Assembly (NCBI RefSeq): GCF_003315205.1
Contig: NZ_QNRR01000003.1
Span: forward strand, 434,001-498,000
Direction of reading: 5' to 3'
Origin: Roseimicrobium gellanilyticum
GTDB lineage: Bacteria > Verrucomicrobiota > Verrucomicrobiia > Verrucomicrobiales > Verrucomicrobiaceae
Length of the DNA stretch: 64,000 bases
Within the stretch, counting starts at the first letter, position 1. Each line of letters opens with the position of its first letter. The notes below the pieces were generated by a model. That model was not told where the DNA came from. It worked only from the letters and a program-made list of their open reading frames with translations, and ran no database searches. The position numbers and the translations under genes are program-made. This document shows, in pieces, positions 28,539-38,230 of this stretch.

Positions 28539-29846
28539 CTACTTGATCTCCCAGCAACCGCCTTCCGCCGTGCTGCGGGCGAAGAGGTGGTTGTAGGCAA
28601 GCACCGGATAGCTCCACACCTTGCCGTCGAGGATGTCTTCGCGCTTCAGCTCGGTGTATTTGTTGGGGTCGGCCTTGATGAAGACCACTTCACCCTTGTC
28701 ACTCAGAGCGACGAGATTGTCACCGCTGAGGATGAGTTGTCCGGGACCAAAACCGGCTTCCTGCCAGATATCCTTGCCGGTCTTGATGTCGACACAAGCA
28801 ACAGGGCCAGAGCCATACTCCTTGAAGCTGAACATGCCGTAGAGGTAGCCATCCTTCACCACGGGAGTGCTCCAGTGGTTGAAGCACTGGTTCTCACGGC
28901 GCCAGAGAGGCTCGGATTTGAGGCCGGACCCACTCTTGCTGATCTTGAACGCACCGGCACCCACACCGTAACCGGCGGAGCAGTAAACGACGTCCTCATA
29001 CACCACCGGCGAGGCTGCGGTGCTCACCTTGAAGGGGAACTCGGCGCGCCACAAAACGGAACCCTTCGCAGGATCCACCGCCACGAGGCCGGACTGGGTG
29101 AAGAAGATGGCCTGATGCACTCCGTGGATGTCCGCAAGGATCGGAGTGGCGTGGGTCATCTTGTCGTCTTCGCCCTTCCACACCACTTCACCGGTATTCT
29201 TGTCGAGACCCAGCAGACCTTGCCCAGGGCCGCCGCCCGCCATGAGAAGGACGTTGCCGTCAATGAGCGGGGAAGCGGCGTTCTGCCACTTGATCTGCAC
29301 GCCGGCGTTGTCCTTCATGACATCGCGCTTCCAGACTTCCTTGCCACTCGCGGCGTCAAAGGCGTAAACGCCAAGATTGGCGTCGATGGCGTAGACTTTG
29401 CCATCGTTCACAGCAGGCGTGGAGCGGGGGCCGTCGCCGCCCTTATTGTCGCCCGTGCCAGCGTCGCCACCGCCATCATACTTGTTCATGATGGTGAGAG
29501 GAGCTGCCCAGGCTTCCTTGCCTGACTTCACGTCGATGGCCACCAGTACCTCGGTGGGGTTGCCATCCACATCGCGCTTCACAATCGTGTAGGCTTTGGC
29601 GCCAGCCACGGCAAAAGAGCTGAAGCCCGTGGGAGTCTCCACCTTCCAGCGTTTGTTGAGCTTGACCTTGCTCAGGTCCTTGACGGGAAGCGCAGGCGCC
29701 GAGCCGAGGCTGTTTCCGCGGAAGGCAGGAGATTCGGTGGGAGCAGTGGCAGGAGCCGCAAAAGCGGTGGCTCCGGCGAAAAGCACGGAGGCCGCAGCAG
29801 CCAGACCGCCCGACGCAATGATGTTCAGGTTCGCAGACCGGATCAT
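28539..29846 (-). CDS. Secreted PQQ-like beta-propeller protein
   Basis: About 435 residues from the ATG at 29846, where a signal peptide begins (hydrophobic IIASGGLAAAASVLFAGATAFAAP). The longer frame to 29981 adds a non-signal leader and is rejected. The mature part has repeated PQQ/BamB-type blades: GKVYAIDANLGVYAFDAASGKEVWKRD, LLGLDKNTGEVVWKG, LVAVDPAKGSVLWRAE, ACVDIKTGKDIWQE. These WD/PQQ-like repeats do not by themselves indicate quinone binding; many verrucomicrobial and planctomycete homologues are of unknown function. Closed by a strong terminator. Confidence 0.85.
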   Translation of the reverse strand: MIRSANLNIIASGGLAAAASVLFAGATAFAAPATAPTESPAFRGNSLGSAPALPVKDLSKVKLNKRWKVETPTGFSSFAVAGAKAYTIVKRDVDGNPTEVLVAIDVKSGKEAWAAPLTIMNKYDGGGDAGTGDNKGGDGPRSTPAVNDGKVYAIDANLGVYAFDAASGKEVWKRDVMKDNAGVQIKWQNAASPLIDGNVLLMAGGGPGQGLLGLDKNTGEVVWKGEDDKMTHATPILADIHGVHQAIFFTQSGLVAVDPAKGSVLWRAEFPFKVSTAASPVVYEDVVYCSAGYGVGAGAFKISKSGSGLKSEPLWRRENQCFNHWSTPVVKDGYLYGMFSFKEYGSGPVACVDIKTGKDIWQEAGFGPGQLILSGDNLVALSDKGEVVFIKADPNKYTELKREDILDGKVWSYPVLAYNHLFARSTAEGGCWEIK

Positions 29847-29981
29847 AGTTGGGATGGGATGGATGAATGGATTTTTGGTGAGCCCTTTATGAAACACGGC
29901 GTCACCCCGGGCTGCAAGCAACGGTTTGCCGGGTCGGGGTCTTTCTTGGCGAGCGCTAGCAACCGCAATCGCGGGCAGCAC

Positions 29982-31841
29982 TTACTTCTTTGCGGCCGCC
30001 ACCTTCTCCGCCTTCAGGCGCTCGGCGTTCTTCTTTTTCTGCCCCTCGGAGACCTGCTTGTGGGTGTCCTCGCCGATCCAGATTTCCGTGCAACGCGCAG
30101 GCGCACCAGCCTGCTCTCCGGTGAAATTCGCGAGCAAGACATCACCGACAGCAACGTCCGAAATTTTCACCTCCCTGTCGCCCTTCCAGAGGCGTGTCTG
30201 GGAATCGAGACGCAGTGTGCCACGAGCAATGTCCGGCGGACGCTTCATGTCACCGTTGTAATCCTTCACCTCGGGAATCTGGTGGGCCACGAAGAGCACT
30301 TCGCCGTTCTGCTTGATGTCCACCACGCGCATCGTCGTCACATTGCGAGCGAATCGGGTGTACTCATCGGTGACGAGGCTGGCCTTGGTGAAAGCGCCTT
30401 TTTCGTCCTGGTACAGCGAGAACCGGCAACGAGTGCCCAGAGGAATGTCGGCGAGTGAGGCATCGGCGTTCACATACTGCACGCCACCTTCCGGGGTGAG
30501 GTTGAAATCCACAAGCTCACCGGTGCCGTCTTTGCGGAATTGACCGGTGCGGGCGGCAGCATCCGTCTTCAGGAGCTCCCCGGTGATCACATGCTCGGAA
30601 AAGGGCGGCGGCTTCACGTTGGGTTGCAGCTTGTACCACGGCAGGTCGCGATTGCTGTAGTCCGTACGGAAGGGGAACTGCTCAGGGTATTCCTTCGCCA
30701 CGTTCTCCACGAGTTCCTGGTTCTGCATCCTGCCAAAGCCGTAGCCCATCAGGCTCTCGCCATAGAACTGGTCCTGCGCCTTCCAGCCCTGGGCGAAGAG
30801 GCGCACCACGCGTCCCTTGCGGAAGCCCTCAAGCATGTTCGACACCGTCACGGTGACGCGCACACCACTGCAGCCGTAGCCGGATTCAGGTGCCTTATCC
30901 ACGGTCACCATGTTGGCGCTCTCGCCATCGACCGGCGGATTCCACGTGCGCAGTTCCTCGTTGGCCACGCACATCTTCCCTGTTTTGCCCACCACGAAAT
31001 CGGCACCGAACGTTTCCTTGAAGGACTTTGCGTCGCCACTGAAGAGCGTGACCGTCACGCTTTTACCCTCGGTCTTTTCCACCCAGCCGGCCACGCCACG
31101 GGTTTTGATGAAATCCGTGTACTTCTTGCGCTGCGTCTCCGTGGCAAGCTGGTGAGTCTCCTCCCCCACCCAGATGTCTGTGCACCAGCCAGGCTTGTCA
31201 GCAGTCTTGCCAGTGAGATTGTACAACAGTTCATCGCCCGGCTTCAGGTCTTCCAGCTTCACCTGTTGTTCGCCCTTCCACACCCGCGTTTCTTTCGTGA
31301 CCAGAAGCTCCTTCTTCCCGAGGTCGGGTTGGTTCTTCTTGATGCTGTGCTTGGTAGTGAGCAGCTTGCCTTCCGCGAGTTTTGCTTCATCCAGCTTGTA
31401 GGTGAAGCTGTGGCTCGCATCCATGGTGAACTGCTCCTGCATGGTAGCCAGCTTGGTGAAGCCACCGTCCTCATCCTGATTCAGGAAGAAGAGGAAGAAC
31501 GTGCCCAGCGGCACCTCACGCAAATCCACCTCGGCATTCAGATAGCTGACATACGCATACGGCGGCATGGTAAAGCTCACCAACTCACCGGTCTTCGTCG
31601 CGCGGAACTGCCCCTTGCGCAGGATGTAGTCCACACTCACCAACTCGCCACTAATACGACGATCCGAGTGATGCGGCGGAAACTCAAGCTTCTTCGGCTG
31701 GTACCACAGCAGATGCGCATTCGCGAAATCCGTGCGGAACGGATAGCGCTCATCCTTCTTGGCCGTGGAATCTTCGGCGATCGAGGAGGAGATGCCCAAG
31801 AGGAACACTGACGTAAGACAGACAAGATAACGATGAGGCAT
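29982..31841 (-). CDS. Secreted protein with tandem duplicated domain, unknown function
   Basis: About 619 residues starting at ATG 31841, in front of a signal peptide (YLVCLTSVFLLGISSSIAE). Two related halves are visible: repeat A (about 33-240) opens PFRTDFANAHLLWYQ and repeat B (about 389-600) opens PFRTDYSNRDLPWYK. Both then contain ISGEL/ITGEL, a GQFR.T/KDGTGELV segment, a (T/R)xLWKG segment and TDIWVGEETHQ or TEIWIGEDTHK. The middle (about 240-388) is different. I know no named family for this pattern. The internal duplication points to a two-lobed periplasmic or cell-surface protein. Confidence 0.8.
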   Translation of the reverse strand: MPHRYLVCLTSVFLLGISSSIAEDSTAKKDERYPFRTDFANAHLLWYQPKKLEFPPHHSDRRISGELVSVDYILRKGQFRATKTGELVSFTMPPYAYVSYLNAEVDLREVPLGTFFLFFLNQDEDGGFTKLATMQEQFTMDASHSFTYKLDEAKLAEGKLLTTKHSIKKNQPDLGKKELLVTKETRVWKGEQQVKLEDLKPGDELLYNLTGKTADKPGWCTDIWVGEETHQLATETQRKKYTDFIKTRGVAGWVEKTEGKSVTVTLFSGDAKSFKETFGADFVVGKTGKMCVANEELRTWNPPVDGESANMVTVDKAPESGYGCSGVRVTVTVSNMLEGFRKGRVVRLFAQGWKAQDQFYGESLMGYGFGRMQNQELVENVAKEYPEQFPFRTDYSNRDLPWYKLQPNVKPPPFSEHVITGELLKTDAAARTGQFRKDGTGELVDFNLTPEGGVQYVNADASLADIPLGTRCRFSLYQDEKGAFTKASLVTDEYTRFARNVTTMRVVDIKQNGEVLFVAHQIPEVKDYNGDMKRPPDIARGTLRLDSQTRLWKGDREVKISDVAVGDVLLANFTGEQAGAPARCTEIWIGEDTHKQVSEGQKKKNAERLKAEKVAAAKK

Positions 31842-31886
31842 GGTGGCAGGAATGTAGAAATACAAATATGCAAAGCGGTCCGGCCG

Positions 31887-32909
31887 CTAGGTTCGAAAAC
31901 GTCTCACCAGACTTGCAGCCGCGGCGTGCCACTCGGAAGCCCGAACTTCCCAGGCAGCATCCGAATTGGCGAGCACCTGAAGGGCATCCAGTGCCCGGCG
32001 TGCAACTGGCTGCAGAGCCTTCACGGCATCGGTGTGGCCGCTGCGAATCCATTGGGTAAGCGCAGCAGGAGTGGTTGCATGCCCCCTGCCGATCGCCTCC
32101 GCGACAAACTCCAGGGCCACCATCGTCCGCACGGCATCATCACAGCACGGTTGGCATGGCTTTGCCTTGGCACCAAACCACTTGGTGAATGCCATTGGCT
32201 GAATCATCGGCGGCGCAATGATATGATCAAATGTCGCAGAAAGTTCCCCAGTGTTTCCATGCTGGATGAACTGTCTCAGGACTTTGTGGGCGTCAGCACT
32301 GACTTCATTATCCAGATGCCAGACGGTATATTCCACGGGAGACCATTCATCCACCCGATCCGCAAAACGAGAAAGGCAGCCATCTTCATCCAGCACAAAA
32401 CCACCGGCTTCCAAATCGTCTGCGAACGCCGCCATCCAAGCCCGATAGCTGGAGGCAACCACACCTCGATTGGGATCATCATGGTAAACGGAGATGATCT
32501 GCCCCACGGTTCCTTTCTTTCCCGGATTCAGGTCAAGACATTCGTTATCTCCCGCAGACTGGTAGGTGAGAGGTATCCATTTCAAGTCATACCAGGAGTC
32601 CGTGATGTCTCCATCCGAGACGCTCTTCTTCTGGTGAAAGGCGCCTCCATTCACCAGTTCCTTCCAGCACTCCCACTCCCGCACCACACCCTCCAGGCTG
32701 AGAAGATCCCAGCCCGACCACAGTCCGCACCCCGGACGCGCGCCGTCATGCACAAGAAATGAATCCACCACGTCCTGTGGAAACACGCAGCCCAGGCACT
32801 TTTCAGCAGCGCGAATCTGCTCAAGCGTGGCAGGCGGATTGAGGCCCTCGAGCACTTCAGGTGCGTGCTCGGCGAGCCACTTATCAATGCGCAGCCACAG
32901 GGCTTTCAT
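31887..32909 (-). CDS. SMI1/KNR4 (SUKH) family protein with C-terminal extension
   Basis: A 340-residue cytoplasmic protein. The first 190 residues carry the SMI1/KNR4 pattern: LNPPATLEQIRAAEKCLGCVFPQDVVDSFLVHDGA, then WKELV, WIPLTYQSAGDNECLDLNPGKKG and QIISVYHDD. SUKH proteins are often immunity factors against contact-dependent or polymorphic toxins, but can have other roles. The remaining 150 residues (histidine- and cysteine-containing, helix-rich) match nothing I recognise. It lies 9 bases after the second DUF1552 gene and is probably the last gene of that operon, about 9.5 kb from the RHS toxin-like tip. Confidence 0.8.
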   Translation of the reverse strand: MKALWLRIDKWLAEHAPEVLEGLNPPATLEQIRAAEKCLGCVFPQDVVDSFLVHDGARPGCGLWSGWDLLSLEGVVREWECWKELVNGGAFHQKKSVSDGDITDSWYDLKWIPLTYQSAGDNECLDLNPGKKGTVGQIISVYHDDPNRGVVASSYRAWMAAFADDLEAGGFVLDEDGCLSRFADRVDEWSPVEYTVWHLDNEVSADAHKVLRQFIQHGNTGELSATFDHIIAPPMIQPMAFTKWFGAKAKPCQPCCDDAVRTMVALEFVAEAIGRGHATTPAALTQWIRSGHTDAVKALQPVARRALDALQVLANSDAAWEVRASEWHAAAASLVRRFRT

Positions 32910-32918
32910 TCTCTCTGC

Positions 32919-34322
32919 CTAGACGATCTCCGACACCGGCCCCAGGCTATCCACAAACTTCTCCGTCTGGATCTCCATCTTCTGGAGCATGGTGAGCATC
33001 ACATTGCTGAGGCGTGCATTGCCATCCTTGGGCCTGCCACAGAGGCTGCGCCACTCGTCATAGCTCAGGGTGTAGTCTTCCTTCAGGTGGGGACGGTTGT
33101 AATCGATATGCTGGCCGTGTTTGAGACCCAGGCCGCGACCACCCGCGAGCAGGATGGGCAGGTTGCTGTTCGCGTGGCTGTGGCCATAGCTCATGCCGGA
33201 ACCAAACATGATCATGGTCCGATCCAGCAGCGGTTCATCGCCATCCTTGATGGTGCTGAGCTCATCCAAGAAATGGGCGAACTGCTCCATGATGAACGTG
33301 TCACTCTTCGCGAGGCGGTCCAGGATGAGCGGATCGCCATTGTGGTGCGAGAGATTGTGGCGTGCCTGGGTGATGCCAATTTCCGGAATGGCAAGGCCGT
33401 TGCCTTCGCTGCCATTCATGTAGGTGATCACACGCGTCATGTCCGTGCGCATGGCGAGCACCATGAGGTCAAACATCGTGCGCCAGTACTCGCCGGCCTG
33501 CGCCTTGGGCACATCCTTCTGGAAATTCTCCGCAACCTTCTTCTCCACGGTGGGCTTCGGAACATCCAGCCACGCATCGAGACGCTCGGTACGCTGCTCC
33601 ACATCGCGCACGGAGTGGAGGTACTCATCCAGCTTGGTACGGTCATCCTTGCCAAGTTCCAGACGGAGGGACTTCGCATCTTCCAGCACCGCGTCCAACA
33701 CACTCCTGCGCTTCGTGAGGCGGGCACGCTGCGCGCCGATGCCACCCACCTCTTCACCGAAGAGGCGGTTGAAGATGACCTTCGGATTGTCATCCGCAGG
33801 GAGCGGCACGCCATCGCGAGAGAAAGCCAGCGTGCTGCTGCCAAAGGGATGACCAGTGCCCGAGGAGATGGACAGCTCCAGAGAGGGGAAGCGGGTCTGC
33901 TGCCCCACCACTTCCGCCATCATCTGGTCCACGGAGATGGAGTTCTCATACTTGCGTCCGCCCTGCGCATCGATCTTCGCGCCGGTCAGCCAGGTGTCCG
34001 CGCACACGTGCGCCTGCCCCAGGCCATTCGGATGGTGCAGACCGCTGAAGACCGTGAAGTCCTGCCGATGTTTCGCCAGTGGTTGCAGTGCTGGAGACAA
34101 GTCATAATCACGACCGGACTTCTTCACCTGCCACGTCATGCCATTCACGCCATTGGGGATGTACACGAACACGCTGCGGCGGGGCTTTGCCGCGGCAGCC
34201 GCTGCCGCACTCAAGCGCCGGGGAGCCATCGCATCCAGCAACGGCAGCGCCATGGTGGCGCCGAGGCCACGCAGGAAGTGACGACGGCTCAAACGCCAGC
34301 GTTGGGAAAGGATGTTGCTCAT
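32919..34322 (-). CDS. DUF1552 family protein with Tat-type signal (copy 2)
   Basis: About 467 residues from ATG 34322. The start carries a twin-arginine-like motif (LSRRHFLRGLGATMALPLL) followed by a hydrophobic segment, so the protein is probably exported folded. DUF1552 features: SVFVYIPNGVNGMTW, FSGLHHPN, SVDQMMAEVVGQQTRFPSLELSI, RGLGLKHGQHIDYNR, LSNVMLTMLQKM. The family resembles sulfatase/alkaline-phosphatase-fold DUF1501 relatives and nearly always accompanies DUF1592 cytochromes; its biochemical role is unproven. It follows the second DUF1592 gene by 35 bases. Confidence 0.9.
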   Translation of the reverse strand: MSNILSQRWRLSRRHFLRGLGATMALPLLDAMAPRRLSAAAAAAAKPRRSVFVYIPNGVNGMTWQVKKSGRDYDLSPALQPLAKHRQDFTVFSGLHHPNGLGQAHVCADTWLTGAKIDAQGGRKYENSISVDQMMAEVVGQQTRFPSLELSISSGTGHPFGSSTLAFSRDGVPLPADDNPKVIFNRLFGEEVGGIGAQRARLTKRRSVLDAVLEDAKSLRLELGKDDRTKLDEYLHSVRDVEQRTERLDAWLDVPKPTVEKKVAENFQKDVPKAQAGEYWRTMFDLMVLAMRTDMTRVITYMNGSEGNGLAIPEIGITQARHNLSHHNGDPLILDRLAKSDTFIMEQFAHFLDELSTIKDGDEPLLDRTMIMFGSGMSYGHSHANSNLPILLAGGRGLGLKHGQHIDYNRPHLKEDYTLSYDEWRSLCGRPKDGNARLSNVMLTMLQKMEIQTEKFVDSLGPVSEIV

Positions 34323-34357
34323 GGGCAGATGATGTCGTGTTGCAGGGATGACTAAAC

Positions 34358-36952
34358 TCACTTCAAAGCAAAAATCTCGCTCGTGGCGCAGAGAATCACC
34401 AGATCGCGCAGGCGGTAGCCGTCCTTGGCCGCAGTCTCCACGATCTTCCGGATGTGCGGACGATCGGTGATTTCCAGTTCTCGACCGAGGGCGTGCAGCA
34501 GCAGTTTTTCGACCAGGCAGCGGGCGAACTGCTCGCGGCGGTTGAGCAGTTCCGCTTTGAATCCGGTGACGTCCTTGAACTTGGTGTCTCCGAACTCACC
34601 GCTGGCATCCACGGGCAAGGCCACCTTGTCGGCGACATAATGGCCACGCCAGCGACCGATGGCATCGAAGTTCTCCAAGGCGAATCCGGGAGGGTCGATC
34701 TGCCGGTGACAGGTGCGGCAGCTCGCAGCCTCCTGATGCTTCATGAGTTGATCGCGAATCGTCTTGGCGCCGCGAATGTCCGGCTCAACCGTGGGCACAT
34801 CAGGCGGTGGTGGCGAAGGTGGCGCGCCGAGCACATTCTCCAGAAGCCACACACCGCGAATCACGGGAGATGTATCGACCCCATTCGCCGTCAAGGTGAG
34901 CACACTGGCCTGGCCCAGCAGACCACCGCGCCGGGCATCCGGCAGTTTCACCTGGGCGAAGGCAAGAGACGGCGCACGTCCTGCCGCATCGTCCACCAGT
35001 TCCTCGTTTTGCAGACCCGGGATGGGCTTGCCTTGAGCCTCCTTCACCAGCGCAAGATCGATGCCGTAGAGCTGGGCAAGCTCCTTGTTCAGGATCGTGT
35101 CACCAGATTCGAGCAGGCGTTCGACCGGACCATTGGTATTGAGAAGCTGGCGGAAGAACAACCGCGTCTCCATGCGCATGGCAGGCTCCAGATCATCATC
35201 GTAATAGACCGCGAATTTATGCACGTCCGGCGCCATCGAGCCGAGCTTGCGCAGGGAGAGCCAGCCATTGAGAAACTCCTCCACGAACGCTTCGGAACGC
35301 GGGTCTTGCAGTAGACGCATGGTCTGCGCCTGGAGCACGTCCGGCTGCTTCAGCTTGCCCTCGGCAGCCAGTTTCAGCAGAGTCTCATCCGGCATGGAGG
35401 ACCACAGGAAGTAGGACAGCCTCGTCGCGATCTCGTAAGCAGAGAGACCGTGCTGCTTCTCCTCACGATAGAGAAATTCCGGAGAGCAAAGGATGGCCTT
35501 GATGCCTTCCTGAATCGCGGCTTCCGCGGTGAGCCCTTCCTTCTCGGCCTCACGCACCAATTGAATCAGCGGAATCACTTCCTCACTGGCCACCGGTCGC
35601 CGCCAAGCCTGGGCTGCGAAGCTCTGCAGCACCTTTGAGGCATTCTCTCTGCGATAAGGCTCTGCCCCGAAGATGGCGCGATGCCCCTCGGTGGGCCATG
35701 ACTCAATCAAGGGCCCTTCGACTTCAATCTTGGAAACGAGGATGCGGGGAGACTCGAACCACATGAAGAGGTTCCAGTCATTGGCTTTGTCCGCCTCATA
35801 CCTGGCGCGCTGCTCTGCATTCAGCAGCCGATCGACATTCGCTTTGAAGTAGTTTCTTATCCGGTTATTGGACTCGCTGGGACCATTGGGAAAGCCCATG
35901 CGCGGAAATTGGCCACGATCCAGCCACACGCGGCACTCCAGCCACTCGGGGCCATCTTCACGCAGGTCCCATACGGCGAGCGTTCGCTGACCCGACTGAT
36001 AGCCCGTAGCCGCCACGGCGAGGGCTTCTTTGTTCTCCGGATCGATGCCTTCGAGTGTGCCTGTGAAAAGAGCAAATCGGATGGGCTCTGTGGGATCCCA
36101 CATGGAGGGGAACTTCTGCTTACGCAGGTCGAGCTTAGGATCCTTGGGATCGAGGTCGACGTGGCGATACCTGCCCTCGGCCCTCACCCGGATGCGATAC
36201 CAGCCACTCACCGGCACGCCTTCGCGCATTTCATCCACCGGCGCGTAGCCACTCTGCGGCAGACCCCGCATCCGCTCGGTGAGGGACTGGTGGGGTGGAG
36301 ATTGTTTGAGCGTCTTTTGGTAGTAGGCGTTCTCTGCGTAGGGGAAGCCTCGTGTGGTCCTGTCGAAGGGAGGCGACAGATCCCAGCGTCTCACCTCGGG
36401 CTTCGGACCGAATTGCACCGCGCGCTCCACAATCTGCTCCGCCGCCTCCACATACTGGCGCATCAGGAAACTGGAGGTCACAAGCTTCTCGCCATTGCTG
36501 GCGAAGCCATGAATGCGGGTGTCCTCAGGAAAGTCGCGACTCGGATCGAAGCTGCTGACATTGAGATGCAGCAGGTCCCGCACGGTATTGCGATACTCCG
36601 CTCGATTCAGCCGGCGCAGCACCGTGGGATGGTGTGCAGGCGTGGCGGCAGCATGCGTGACGAGGCGACGCTCCAGGTCCAGGACCATCGCATGGCGTTC
36701 CTCAGACGAGGGTTGGTCCTTGCCCCCGGGTGGCATGGAGTGGCGCTCTGTCTGCTCCAGCACCCTGAGCCATGCCCTGGCATTCGCTGCCGTGATTTCC
36801 TCTCCGAGGGAAGTGAGAGAGAGCCCTCCCTTCTTCATCTCATCATCGTGGCAGTCGATGCAGTAGGTGGACGTGAACTCACGAAAATCTCCTGCATGGA
36901 GAGGTGCAGCAATCGCCAGGAGCAGGAGCGCAGGAACCTTCATGCCAGCCAT
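34358..36952 (-). CDS. DUF1592 (PSD1-type) cytochrome-like protein (copy 2)
   Basis: About 864 residues from ATG 36952, directly after the previous stop; the longer frame overlaps that gene. Signal peptide (VPALLLLAIAAPLHA), then a haem c motif CIDCH (C31, C34, H35). The domains of the planctomycete cytochrome family follow: DUF1587 (RLNRAEYRNTVRDLLHL), DUF1595 (QAWRRPVASEEVIPLI), DUF1592 (EIATRLSYFLWSSMPDETLLK), DUF1588 (RRGGLLGQASVLTLTANG) and the C-terminal CHxxIDPPGFALENFDAIG with DUF1585. A second CxxCH is CRTCH. A periplasmic redox role is likely; the substrate is unknown. Confidence 0.92.
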   Translation of the reverse strand: MAGMKVPALLLLAIAAPLHAGDFREFTSTYCIDCHDDEMKKGGLSLTSLGEEITAANARAWLRVLEQTERHSMPPGGKDQPSSEERHAMVLDLERRLVTHAAATPAHHPTVLRRLNRAEYRNTVRDLLHLNVSSFDPSRDFPEDTRIHGFASNGEKLVTSSFLMRQYVEAAEQIVERAVQFGPKPEVRRWDLSPPFDRTTRGFPYAENAYYQKTLKQSPPHQSLTERMRGLPQSGYAPVDEMREGVPVSGWYRIRVRAEGRYRHVDLDPKDPKLDLRKQKFPSMWDPTEPIRFALFTGTLEGIDPENKEALAVAATGYQSGQRTLAVWDLREDGPEWLECRVWLDRGQFPRMGFPNGPSESNNRIRNYFKANVDRLLNAEQRARYEADKANDWNLFMWFESPRILVSKIEVEGPLIESWPTEGHRAIFGAEPYRRENASKVLQSFAAQAWRRPVASEEVIPLIQLVREAEKEGLTAEAAIQEGIKAILCSPEFLYREEKQHGLSAYEIATRLSYFLWSSMPDETLLKLAAEGKLKQPDVLQAQTMRLLQDPRSEAFVEEFLNGWLSLRKLGSMAPDVHKFAVYYDDDLEPAMRMETRLFFRQLLNTNGPVERLLESGDTILNKELAQLYGIDLALVKEAQGKPIPGLQNEELVDDAAGRAPSLAFAQVKLPDARRGGLLGQASVLTLTANGVDTSPVIRGVWLLENVLGAPPSPPPPDVPTVEPDIRGAKTIRDQLMKHQEAASCRTCHRQIDPPGFALENFDAIGRWRGHYVADKVALPVDASGEFGDTKFKDVTGFKAELLNRREQFARCLVEKLLLHALGRELEITDRPHIRKIVETAAKDGYRLRDLVILCATSEIFALK

Positions 36953-36954
36953 CG

Positions 36955-38217
36955 CTAGATCACTCCGCTCATCGTTCCCTTGCTGTGGCCGAAGGCATCC
37001 GCCTCCATGCCAAAGCGCTGCGCCATGGTGAGATAGAGATTGCTCAGAGGCACCCGCTTCCCCTGCTCTTCTGGCATCACCACATGCGTCTGGTGGTTGC
37101 AACCGCCGCCAGCGACGAGAATGGGCAGATTCTTGTTCGTATGCGCGCTGCCATCGCCCATGCCACTGCCAAAGAGGACCTGCGTGCTATCCAGCATATT
37201 GAGGTCGGACAACCTGGTGAGGAAGCGTGCAAGCTGGTCCATCTGGTAGCGCTCTACCTTCCGCATGCCCGCCATGAGCTTCGGGTCCTTGCCGTGGTGC
37301 GAGTACGCGTGGTAGCCCTTGGCTTCGATGCCAACCGCTCCTGTATCAAACGCGCCGGGCACTTCGATGGTGGCCACGCGGGTGGAGTCCGTCTGCAAGG
37401 CCAGCGTGATGAGGTCGAAAAGGATGGGCAACTGCTGGGACACGGTGCCGTTCTTCGGCTCCTTCATGTCCACCTTGGGGCGCGGACGAGTGACCCAGGC
37501 CTGCTCCTGCTGCAGTGTCTGCTCGACCTCGCGGATGGACGTGAAGTACTGGTCCATCTTCTGCCGATCGTGCTGGCTCAGCCGCTGATTCATCGACTTC
37601 GCCTGCTGATTCACCGCATCGAGTATCGATCCCTGCCTGCGATAGCGCGCCAGTCGCTGGGAAGCCTTGTCCCCCGGATCATCCACGAAGAGCATCTGGA
37701 ACACGCGGCTCACCTTCTGGATGGAAGGCACCATGACACCGGATCGCGTCCAGCAGAGTTCCACCCCACCGCCATCATTGCTGCCCGCGGAAGTATTCAG
37801 CGCGGGAAAGCGTGTGACGCCGGCCATCTTTTCCGCGCAGAACTGGTCCAGCGTGATATTCCCGTGCGGCATGCCCGCCGCTTCATTGGAGCGCACTCCA
37901 GACAGGAAGGCATGCGTGCCGGAGTGACCTCCGTTCAACCCATGATCGAGATGTGAGAAGATGGTGAACTTTCCACGGAGCGGCTCCAGGGCCTGCATGT
38001 TCTCCGGCAGTGCCGCATCCTTGCCCGACGTCGTGGGAAAGAATGCATCCGGAATCATGCCGAACGGATTGGCGACGCAAACAAAACGCCGCACGTCCGA
38101 TGGATTGCCGGCGCCCAGCCCCATGGATTCCAGAAACGGCAGTGCGAGACACGCGCCGGCGCCGCGCAGAAAATGCCGCCGTGAAAGCCGCCAACGCTGG
38201 GGGAGGAATTGGGACAT
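36955..38217 (-). CDS. DUF1552 family protein with Tat-type signal (copy 1)
   Basis: About 420 residues from ATG 38217; the frame to 38262 overlaps the upstream gene and is not used. It opens with the same WRLSRRHFLRGAGACLALPFL Tat-like signal as copy 2 and shares the later landmarks (FSHLDHGLNGGHSGTHAFLSG, ITLDQFCAEKMAG, FGSGMGDGSAHTNKNLPILVAGG, LSNLYLTMAQR). The two copies have clearly diverged, copy 1 being 47 residues shorter. It sits 13 bases after the first DUF1592 gene, so each cytochrome is paired with its own DUF1552 protein. Confidence 0.9.
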   Translation of the reverse strand: MSQFLPQRWRLSRRHFLRGAGACLALPFLESMGLGAGNPSDVRRFVCVANPFGMIPDAFFPTTSGKDAALPENMQALEPLRGKFTIFSHLDHGLNGGHSGTHAFLSGVRSNEAAGMPHGNITLDQFCAEKMAGVTRFPALNTSAGSNDGGGVELCWTRSGVMVPSIQKVSRVFQMLFVDDPGDKASQRLARYRRQGSILDAVNQQAKSMNQRLSQHDRQKMDQYFTSIREVEQTLQQEQAWVTRPRPKVDMKEPKNGTVSQQLPILFDLITLALQTDSTRVATIEVPGAFDTGAVGIEAKGYHAYSHHGKDPKLMAGMRKVERYQMDQLARFLTRLSDLNMLDSTQVLFGSGMGDGSAHTNKNLPILVAGGGCNHQTHVVMPEEQGKRVPLSNLYLTMAQRFGMEADAFGHSKGTMSGVI

Positions 38218-38230
38218 GGGAGATTTGGCT

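Noticed and set aside
32865-34355. A 496-residue plus-strand frame opposite the second DUF1552 gene
   Set aside because: Low-complexity His/Leu/Arg content and no motif; the minus-strand protein is well supported.
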